Below, one piece after another: positions 1-5,021 of a stretch of 6,330 nt of DNA. Position 1 is the first letter of the stretch. Each line of letters opens with the position of its first letter. Origin of the DNA: CALNYS01 sp964639935 (GTDB taxonomy: Bacteria > Planctomycetota > Phycisphaerae > Phycisphaerales > UBA1924); NCBI GenBank assembly GCA_964639935.1, contig CAZXGT010000118.1:1-6330 (forward strand), given 5' to 3'. The notes under the pieces were generated by a model. The model saw only the letters and a list, made by a program, of their open reading frames with translations, did no database searches and was not told the DNA's origin. The translations under genes were made by a program, and so were the position numbers.

Positions 1-371
1 GAGTAGTCCTGCAGGTCGCACTCGCCCGCCTGGTCGCACACGGCGCAGTCGAGCGGGTGGTTGATGAGCAGGTACTCCATGACCGCCTTCTGATTGGCGA
101 CGGCCTTGGGGGAGTCGGAGTAGATGACCTGCCCGTCGGCGGCCTGGCTCTGGCAGGTGGGCAGGAGCTTGGGGATCGCCTCGAGCTTGCCGTCGTTGCG
201 CGGGTTGGGCGCCCAGACCTCGGCGAGGCAGATCCGGCACGAGGCGGGGATGCTCATGGAGTCGTGGTAGCAGTACTGCGGGATCTTGATCCCGTGCGCG
301 TTGGCCACCTGCAGGATCGTCTGACCCTGTTCGAACTCACAGACTTTGCCGTCGATGGTGATGGAGGGCAT
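1..371 (-). CDS. nuoG: NADH-quinone oxidoreductase subunit G, N-terminal part (cut by left edge)
   Basis: This is the first 123 residues of the large iron-sulfur subunit of respiratory complex I, which relays electrons from NADH/FMN toward quinone in the peripheral arm at the cytoplasmic membrane. Visible are a ferredoxin-type 2Fe-2S domain (about residues 1-85) with ligands Cys34, Cys45, Cys48 and Cys73, then the start of the His-Cys-Cys-Cys 4Fe-4S (N5) motif with His105, Cys109, Cys112 and Cys118, ending at LQDY. All expected ligands are present. The linker between Cys48 and Cys73 is long (24 residues) and proline/asparagine-rich; from memory this is longer than in E. coli and resembles planctomycete NuoG. 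The ATG at 371-369 is preceded by a GAAAGAG stretch that could be a weak ribosome binding site, and the family N-terminus fits this start. The gene upstream on the same strand is not nuoF, so nuoG starts a transcription unit or follows the TPR-like gene after 136 bp. The C-terminal molybdopterin-type domain lies outside the window. Formate dehydrogenase or hydrogenase subunits share this N-terminal region, so a NuoG-like subunit of another complex is a minor alternative. Confidence 0.92.
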   Translation of the reverse strand, partial: MPSITIDGKVCEFEQGQTILQVANAHGIKIPQYCYHDSMSIPASCRICLAEVWAPNPRNDGKLEAIPKLLPTCQSQAADGQVIYSDSPKAVANQKAVMEYLLINHPLDCAVCDQAGECDLQDY

Positions 372-405
372 GCGGGGGCTCTTTCATGCGCTGGAACCGG
401 CGCTC

Positions 406-440
406 AGGTCGGGCGCCCGCCGCCGGGCCGCCCGTGACCT
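406..440 (-). other. GC-rich inverted repeat in the nuoG leader
   Basis: AGGTCGGGCG (406-415) pairs with CGCCC (429-433) and GACCT (436-440), leaving a two-base bulge and a 13-base loop that is itself GC-rich. If transcription starts near 435, only the inner five or six pairs would be present in the nuoG mRNA leader. No run of T follows on either strand, so it is not a classical intrinsic terminator. It could slow translation or stabilise the RNA, or it may simply reflect base composition. Confidence 0.25.
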
Positions 441-441
441 C

Positions 442-471
442 ATCCTAGTGGCCTGCGCGGGCTCGCGTCAG
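442..471 (-). promoter_or_regulatory. Candidate sigma-70-type promoter for nuoG
   Basis: Read on the minus strand, CTGACG (471-466, four of six matches to TTGACA, with the TGAC core) is followed after 18 bases by TAGGAT (447-442, four of six matches to TATAAT). Transcription would start near 435, giving a leader of about 64 bases before the nuoG ATG. The site lies in the gap between the upstream TPR-like gene and nuoG, where a promoter is expected. This is a motif match only, and planctomycete promoters are poorly described. Confidence 0.4.
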
Positions 472-507
472 TCGGCGGGGGCGAGATTGATGTCGCCTCG
501 CGGCCGG

Positions 508-1659
508 TCATCCCCCGGCGTTCGTTCCGGTCGGGGAGCGCGGGCCGCCGAGCCGGCCGATCGCCTCGCGGACCGCCTCGAGCTCCACGTGCGTCGCCAT
601 GTCGGGGTCGCGCAGGAGCCCCTCGGCGTCGAGCTCGGCGCCGAGCTCGCGGGCCCGCTCGAGAGCTGCGACGATTCCGGCCGAATCGCCCAGATTCGCA
701 CGATGCTTGACGACCCAGCGCCACGCGTCGCCGGCGCCCTTCGGGCTCGTCTCGCGCTCGGCCCACCGGCGAGCCGCCGCCTCGGCCTTGCGGAACAGCC
801 CGGCGGCCTCTTCCGTGGACCCGGCGCGGTGCAGCTCCACCGCCAGCCAGCGAACGAGAAAGTGCGCAAAGGCGGGCCGCTCGGTTTCGGCGGCGAGCGG
901 CCACGCGTCGATGCGCCGCGCCATGGCTTCGGCGAGCATCCGCGAGGCGACCGGCTCCCCGGTGCTCGCTCGCCAGTCCCGCACCGAGCGGACGAGCTGG
1001 TCGAGGGCGCCGAGCATCTCCGCGTCGTCGACGGTCTCGAGCAGCGCGTCGAAGCCCTCGGCGGCCTGCTCGCGGCGGCCGATCTCCGCGAGGGTCCGCG
1101 CGACCACCAGCGCTGCGCCCTCCGGCGCGCCCTCCGCGATCAGCCCATCGAGCGCCCGGGCGGCCTCGTTGTGCCGGGCCAGCCGCATGAGCGTTCGGGC
1201 CTCGTAGACGACGTCGTACCCGCCAAGCCACTCTCGAGCCTCAGCGTGCGTTCGATGGTCCCACCGGCGGAAGGCCTCGAGGGCGACCTCGTATGCGCCG
1301 TAGGCCTGCGACGACCGCTCGCCCGAGGCGAGCGTGTAGCCGAGGTAATAGCCGGTGAACCCGCCGGCGGCCATCTGCTCGTGGGCCTCGGGGGGGAGGC
1401 GGTCGATGAGCGAGCGGAGCGCCAGGGCCGGCTCCTCCTCGCGGAGCAGGCGGCCCGTCGCTCGCCGCCAGACGTTGTGATCGGCGGTGCGGGCCTCGAG
1501 CGCGTCGAGAATCTCGCGCTCGGCCTGCTCGATCGGCGTCGCGCCCGACTCGCTCGAGGCGCTCCGCTCGGGGGGAACCACCAGAAAGTGAACGATCAGC
1601 GACAGCAGGAAGGCGAGCGTGCCCGCGGCCGCGGCCCTGTTGATCACGTTTCTCGACAC
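508..1659 (-). CDS. Hypothetical membrane-anchored protein with TPR-like helical repeats
   Basis: The 383-residue product is not recognised as a named family. The N-terminus has basic residues (Arg3, Arg8), then a hydrophobic alanine/leucine/valine segment at about residues 9-28 ending at Val-Val-Pro-Pro. This fits a single signal anchor with the rest of the chain outside the cytoplasm. Residues 31-45 look like a polar linker. From about 46 to 370 the protein is almost entirely charged, alanine- and leucine-rich amphipathic helices in pairs (for example 149-178, 183-210, 268-300 and 312-345), as in tetratricopeptide-repeat solenoids that bind other proteins. No catalytic motif is visible. The start is a GTG at 1659-1657, chosen because GAGAGG lies eight bases upstream and because it includes the whole hydrophobic segment. 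The gene diverges from hisS across about 50 bp and precedes nuoG on the same strand. A role as an envelope scaffold is only an inference from the architecture. The reading frame is well supported; the function is unknown. Confidence 0.8.
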   Translation of the reverse strand: MSRNVINRAAAAGTLAFLLSLIVHFLVVPPERSASSESGATPIEQAEREILDALEARTADHNVWRRATGRLLREEEPALALRSLIDRLPPEAHEQMAAGGFTGYYLGYTLASGERSSQAYGAYEVALEAFRRWDHRTHAEAREWLGGYDVVYEARTLMRLARHNEAARALDGLIAEGAPEGAALVVARTLAEIGRREQAAEGFDALLETVDDAEMLGALDQLVRSVRDWRASTGEPVASRMLAEAMARRIDAWPLAAETERPAFAHFLVRWLAVELHRAGSTEEAAGLFRKAEAAARRWAERETSPKGAGDAWRWVVKHRANLGDSAGIVAALERARELGAELDAEGLLRDPDMATHVELEAVREAIGRLGGPRSPTGTNAGG

Positions 1660-1670
1660 TCGGCGCGCCT

Positions 1671-1700
1671 CTCACACGATCCCGCTCGCGGCTCTAGTCT
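1671..1700 (+). promoter_or_regulatory. Candidate hisS promoter, probably giving a leaderless mRNA
   Basis: CTCACA (1671-1676, four of six matches to TTGACA) and TAGTCT (1695-1700, three of six matches to TATAAT and of the TAnnnT form) are separated by 18 bases. The -10-like hexamer ends only nine bases before the hisS ATG at 1710, so transcription would start at about 1706-1710 and leave almost no 5' leader. The first three bases of the hexamer are also an in-frame TAG stop, which rules out a longer HisRS. This is a motif match with positional support, not proof. Confidence 0.42.
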
Positions 1701-1701
1701 A
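1696..1701 (-). promoter_or_regulatory. Candidate -10 element for the divergent TPR-like gene
   Basis: On the minus strand, TAGACT lies 36 bases upstream of the GTG start of the TPR-like gene, inside the palindrome CTAGTCTAG (1694-1702) that also carries the hisS -10-like hexamer on the other strand. No convincing -35 element is seen at 17 or 18 bases spacing, since the hexamers there match the consensus poorly. If real, the two divergent genes share a -10 region and would compete for RNA polymerase. Confidence 0.28.
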
Positions 1702-1709
1702 GGGGTCCG

Positions 1710-3122
1710 ATGAGCACGAACCCATCCAACGCTCCCGCGCAGGCGTTTCAGGCCCCGCGCGGCACCCGCGACTTCTACCCCGAGGAGATGCTCCGCCGGC
1801 GGTGGACCGAGAACCTTTGGCGCGAGATCGCCACCCGCCACGGCTTCGACGAGATCGACGGGCCGCGCTTCGAGCACCTGGATCTCTACACCGTCAAGAG
1901 CGGAGAGGGCATCGTCTCGGAGCTTTTTTCCTTCAGCCGTCAGGGTTCGGAGACGACGCTCGCGCTGCGGCCGGAGTTCACGCCCACGCTCGCGCGGATG
2001 GTCGCCGCCAGGGCCAGCGCGCTCCCAAAGCCGACGAAGTGGTTTTCCGTCGGTCCCTATTTTCGGGCCGAGCGTCCTCAGCGGGGCCGGCTGCGCGAGT
2101 TCCTCCAGTGGAACGTGGACATCGTGGGCGACGACACGCCGTTCGCCGACGCCGAGCTGATCGCCTGCTGCGTGGATCACCTGGCGGCGGCGGGGCTGAC
2201 CCCGGAGCACGTGCGCGTGCGCATCAGCGACCGGACGATCGTCAGCCAGCTTCTGGAGGTGGCGGGCGTCTCGAGGAGCAACATCACCACGGCGCTCGAT
2301 CTGCTCGACAAACGCGAGAAGCTCGATCCGGCGGAGCTTCGGGAGAAGGCGGCGGCGCTGGATCTGGATCTCGCCGCCTACGACGAGCAGGCGCGCAAGA
2401 TGCGCGACTTTTTCACCACGGGCGCCGCGAGCGCCAGGTTCAAGCACGAGGCGCACATCCGGAACCCGGACGACGAGACGGAGGACGTGCGCATCACGGA
2501 GCGCAAGGTGGACTTCTCGCGCCTGCGGCAGCTCGTTTTTTCGCTCGTCGCGATGGACCTGACGAAGTGGTGCACGGTCGACTTCACGCTCGTGCGCGGG
2601 CTCGCCTATTACACGAGCACGGTCTTTGAGGTGCACGAGATCCGAGGCAAGGAGCGCGCGATCGCCGGCGGGGGCCGGTACGACCAGCTCATCGAGCTCT
2701 TCGGGGGGCCTTCGACGCCCGCCGCGGGCTTTGCGATGGGCGATGTCGTTCTCCAGCTCGTGCTCGAGGATCACGGGCTCATGCCCGATGAGAAGTCGCT
2801 CCGCGAGCGGGTGGGGGCGACGTGCGAGGTGTTCGTTCTGTCCAACGGCGACGAGGCGCCGGACCGGCTGCTCCGGCCCGTGGTCGCGGGCCTGCGGCGC
2901 GTCGGCTTCCGCGCCCGGCACTCCTACAAGGCGACGAGGAACGTCGGGAAGCTGCTCAAGGAGGCGGACCGGAGCGGCGCGCAGGTCGCGGTGATCATCG
3001 AGAGCGAAACGCAGGCGTCGGTCAAGCGGCTGGACTCCGGCGAGCAGGATCGCGCGGCGCTGACCGAACTGCCCGACGCGATCCGGCGATCGCTCGACGG
3101 GCGGCTCGGCTCGGCGAGGTAG
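1710..3122 (+). CDS. hisS: Histidine--tRNA ligase (HisRS), variant subtype
   Basis: This cytoplasmic class II aminoacyl-tRNA synthetase charges tRNA-His with histidine using ATP. The 470 residues are longer than typical bacterial HisRS (about 420). Motif 1 lies around residues 17-52 (GTRDFYPEE, ending at Pro52). LRPEFTPTLAR is at 86-96. Motif 2 is at about 116-139 with Arg119, Glu121 and RPQRGRLREF. The HisRS insertion spans roughly 190-285. The histidine-binding signature RGLAYYT is at 296-302, keeping the catalytic-type Arg296 but with Ala299 where most bacterial enzymes have Asp. GGGRYDQL is at 320-327. The motif 3 region GFAMGDVVL is at 340-348, where the usual GxER arginine is Val347. 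The C-terminal anticodon-binding domain (about 372-465) is complete and ends in LDSGEQ, which argues against the paralogue HisZ. The ATG at 1710 is the only possible start, because an in-frame TAG lies at 1695-1697 and no other start codon precedes the conserved region. AGGGG is only four bases upstream. The LOG-family gene follows after nine bases. Confidence 0.95.
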   Translation: MSTNPSNAPAQAFQAPRGTRDFYPEEMLRRRWTENLWREIATRHGFDEIDGPRFEHLDLYTVKSGEGIVSELFSFSRQGSETTLALRPEFTPTLARMVAARASALPKPTKWFSVGPYFRAERPQRGRLREFLQWNVDIVGDDTPFADAELIACCVDHLAAAGLTPEHVRVRISDRTIVSQLLEVAGVSRSNITTALDLLDKREKLDPAELREKAAALDLDLAAYDEQARKMRDFFTTGAASARFKHEAHIRNPDDETEDVRITERKVDFSRLRQLVFSLVAMDLTKWCTVDFTLVRGLAYYTSTVFEVHEIRGKERAIAGGGRYDQLIELFGGPSTPAAGFAMGDVVLQLVLEDHGLMPDEKSLRERVGATCEVFVLSNGDEAPDRLLRPVVAGLRRVGFRARHSYKATRNVGKLLKEADRSGAQVAVIIESETQASVKRLDSGEQDRAALTELPDAIRRSLDGRLGSAR

Positions 3123-3131
3123 GGTGAGCGG

Positions 3132-3977
3132 ATGCCGTCGAAGCTGACCAAGCCGGAGCGCGAGGAACCGAAGACGCCGGACCCCTCCGACCCTGTTGAC
3201 CGCGGCGCGCCCCACACCGCCGACGCGATGGAGCACGAAGGACCGGCGAGCCGCGACGAGGAGATCAGGCGGTTTCTTCACGGCCCCCAGAGCCGCGGGT
3301 GGGAGCTGAGGCGGGCCGTTCGCATCTTCGTCGAGACGCTCAGGGGCTTCCGGGGGCTGCACTTTGTGGGCCCGTGCGTGACGGTTTTCGGGTCGGCGCG
3401 GTTCCGGGAAGAGCACCGGTACTATCAGTTGGCGATGGAAGTTGGGCGCGAGCTGGCCCACGCGGGCTTCACCACGATGACCGGCGGCGGACCGGGCGTC
3501 ATGGAGGCCGCCAATCGCGGGGCGCACGAGGCCAAGGGCCGCTCGATCGGGTGCAACATCGAGCTCCCGCACGAGCAGGAACCCAACCCGTATCTGGATC
3601 GGATGATCGAGTTCCGGTACTTCTTCATCCGCAAGGTGATGCTCGTGAAGTACTCGTACGCCTTCATCGCGCTGCCCGGGGGGTTCGGCACGATGGACGA
3701 GGTTTTCGAGACGGCGACGCTGATCCAGACCGGCAAGATCAAGGACTTCCCCATCGTGCTGATGGGCCTGGACTACTGGAACCCGCTCGTCGACTTTGTG
3801 CGCGAGACGATGATCCCCGCGGGGACGATCGATCCCGAGGACGCGACGCGCGTGATCCTCACCGACGATCCGAGGGAAGCCGTACAGAAGGTGCGCGAGA
3901 TCACGATCGAGAAGTTCGGCCTGCGCGAGGCGCCCAAGCCGCCCACGCCGTGGCGACTCTTCGGCGAGCGCTCCTAG
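3132..3977 (+). CDS. LOG-family protein (nucleotide 5'-monophosphate phosphoribohydrolase, TIGR00730 type)
   Basis: This family hydrolyses the N-glycosidic bond of nucleoside 5'-monophosphates, releasing a free base and ribose 5-phosphate; members act on AMP or on cytokinin ribotides. The 281-residue product has a Rossmann-like fold starting at about residue 76, with FGSAR at 86-90, the phosphate-binding GGGPGVME at 118-125 and PGGFGTMDE at 182-190. By family comparison Arg167 (in RKVM) and Glu190 are the catalytic pair, and both are present. Residues 1-40 are a low-complexity, proline-rich and charged extension that is probably disordered. The region 41-75 is a helical extension absent from short LOG proteins. 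The ATG at 3132 is chosen because a purine-rich GGGTGAG sits just upstream; the next internal Met33 has no visible ribosome binding site. It follows hisS by nine bases and is almost certainly co-transcribed with it. Cytokinin production should not be assumed, because bacterial members often act on AMP or other nucleotides. The family is certain, the substrate unknown. Confidence 0.92.
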   Translation: MPSKLTKPEREEPKTPDPSDPVDRGAPHTADAMEHEGPASRDEEIRRFLHGPQSRGWELRRAVRIFVETLRGFRGLHFVGPCVTVFGSARFREEHRYYQLAMEVGRELAHAGFTTMTGGGPGVMEAANRGAHEAKGRSIGCNIELPHEQEPNPYLDRMIEFRYFFIRKVMLVKYSYAFIALPGGFGTMDEVFETATLIQTGKIKDFPIVLMGLDYWNPLVDFVRETMIPAGTIDPEDATRVILTDDPREAVQKVREITIEKFGLREAPKPPTPWRLFGERS

Positions 3978-3980
3978 ACT
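3951..3980 (+). promoter_or_regulatory. Possible internal promoter over the LOG-gene stop codon
   Basis: TAGACT (3975-3980) begins at the TAG stop codon of the LOG gene and is the same hexamer found at the hisS divergent region. TGGCGA lies 18 bases upstream but matches TTGACA at only three positions. A start near 3987 would give the DDAH-like gene a leader of about 24 bases including its ribosome binding site. The stop codon itself supplies the TAG, so chance is a serious alternative. Confidence 0.22.
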
Positions 3981-3996
3981 TCCTGCATCGCCCCAA

Positions 3997-4002
3997 GGGG
4001 AG
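3997..4002 (+). promoter_or_regulatory. Ribosome binding site for the DDAH-like gene
   Basis: GGGGAG, within AAGGGGAG, lies eight bases before the GTG at 4011. It decides the start: the next in-frame ATG (codon 13) falls inside the conserved LMCPP motif and would remove the first conserved strand. Confidence 0.6.
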
Positions 4003-4010
4003 CCGCGTCC

Positions 4011-5021
4011 GTGCCGGATTTCACTACGCAAGAGCCCGTGTTTCTGATGTGCCCGCCGGAGCACTTCCGGATCCCGGAGCCCAGGCCCGGCGCCGGCTTC
4101 GCCAATGAGATGTCGGTCGAGGGCCATCGCGTCTACTCGAAGGATCCGGAGGCGTTCCGCCGAAGGTCGATGAGCAAGTGGCTGCGTTACCGGGACATTC
4201 TGGAGCGCGAGCTGGGCGCGGACATTCGCCTGCTCGAGCCGAGGGAGGAGCTGCCGGACCAGGTGTTCACGGCGGATCCGTCGATCTCGCTCACATGGAC
4301 GGGCGATGACGCGCAGGAGCAGAGCGCGGCGCTCCTGAGCCGGTTCACCTACGAGGAGCGCCAAGGCGAGGCGGACCTGCACGCCGCGGCGCTGCGCGAC
4401 TTCGATCCCTCGCGCGAGATTCGCTTCGCGGAGTTCAACATCGAGGGCTGCGGGGACAACGTCTACGACCCGAAGCGCGATCTCTTCTGGTCAGGATGCA
4501 CGGCGCGTCCGGGTCGCGATCACGCCGGGGACGGGCGCTCCGACGTTCGCGCCCACGAGCAGCTCGCGGCGCTCACGGGGGTTCGCGTCGAGAGCCTTGA
4601 GGTGCGCAGACCGTTCTTTCATCTGGACACGACGGTCGCGGTGCTGCCCTTTGGGCACATCCTGTGCTGCCGCGAAGGGCTGGCGGCCCACGCGCACGAG
4701 AAGCTGCTCGAGCTGGCGTTCGAGCCCTTCGGTCTCGACCCGGCCGAGCATCTGATCGAGGTGTCGATCGAGGACGCGGCGCGCTATGCGTGCAACATCG
4801 TCGCTCGCGGGCATCTGATCGTTCTGCCCGAGGTGAGCGAGGGACTGCTCGCGCGGATCCGCCGGAGCGGCTACGAGCCGATCACGACGGACTTCACGGA
4901 GTTCATCCACTCCGGGGGCGGCCCGCACTGTCTGGTGAACCAGCTCAACGAGCGGAGGTTCCCGGGGAAGGTCATCCACCCGGCGGCGCCGGAACGCCAG
5001 GCGACCGTTCGGCCGGAGTGA
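4011..5021 (+). CDS. Amidinotransferase / dimethylarginine dimethylaminohydrolase (DDAH)-superfamily protein
   Basis: The 336-residue product belongs to the guanidino-group-modifying enzyme superfamily (DDAH, arginine deiminase, amidinotransferases), cytoplasmic enzymes that attack the guanidinium carbon of arginine derivatives through a cysteine. Visible landmarks, in family order, are LMCPPEHF (12-19), LPDQVFTADP (81-90, with Asp83 as a likely substrate-binding acid), IEGCGDN (144-150, with Glu145), FHLDT (203-207, with His204), CNIVARG (261-267) and GGGPHCLVNQL (302-312, with Cys307 as the probable nucleophile). The Cys-His-Glu set is therefore complete. No signal peptide is seen. The start is GTG, supported by the AAGGGGAG site. 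The gene lies 33 bases after the LOG gene on the same strand, and its last 50 bp overlap the 3' end of the convergent esterase-like gene. No arginine transporter, ornithine carbamoyltransferase or carbamate kinase is adjacent, so an arginine-deiminase fermentation operon is not supported. Hydrolase versus transferase activity and the true substrate cannot be decided from sequence alone. Confidence 0.88.
   Translation: MPDFTTQEPVFLMCPPEHFRIPEPRPGAGFANEMSVEGHRVYSKDPEAFRRRSMSKWLRYRDILERELGADIRLLEPREELPDQVFTADPSISLTWTGDDAQEQSAALLSRFTYEERQGEADLHAAALRDFDPSREIRFAEFNIEGCGDNVYDPKRDLFWSGCTARPGRDHAGDGRSDVRAHEQLAALTGVRVESLEVRRPFFHLDTTVAVLPFGHILCCREGLAAHAHEKLLELAFEPFGLDPAEHLIEVSIEDAARYACNIVARGHLIVLPEVSEGLLARIRRSGYEPITTDFTEFIHSGGGPHCLVNQLNERRFPGKVIHPAAPERQATVRPE

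Noticed and set aside
371..392. An upstream ATG at 387 as an alternative nuoG start
   Set aside because: It is 16 bases upstream and out of frame with nuoG, so it cannot extend the protein.
406..440. Intrinsic terminator or riboswitch before nuoG
   Set aside because: There is a GC-rich inverted repeat but no T-run and no recognisable riboswitch consensus, and part of the stem probably lies upstream of the transcription start.
471..507. Terminator for the TPR-like gene just after its stop codon
   Set aside because: Only a five-base stem (GGCGA/TCGCC) is present and no T-run follows, so the support is too weak to list.
346..1713. A 455-codon open frame on the plus strand opposite nuoG and the TPR-like gene
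   Set aside because: Its composition (arginine, glycine, alanine) and lack of motifs mark it as the antisense shadow of the TPR-like gene, which has a coherent signal anchor and helical repeats.
1710..3122. HisZ (ATP phosphoribosyltransferase regulatory subunit) instead of HisRS, suggested by the altered motif 3
   Set aside because: The full C-terminal anticodon-binding domain, intact motif 2 and the retained Arg296 signature fit a synthetase; HisZ normally lacks the anticodon domain.
1644..4382. A 912-codon open frame on the minus strand across hisS, the LOG gene and part of the DDAH-like gene
   Set aside because: It is antisense to genes with clear family motifs, and its translation is arginine-, histidine- and proline-rich low complexity without any motif. 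It is a by-product of high GC at third codon positions.
4011..5021. Arginine deiminase of an arginine fermentation operon
   Set aside because: The N-terminal motifs fit the DDAH/amidinotransferase type better, and no carbamoyltransferase, carbamate kinase or antiporter gene is adjacent.
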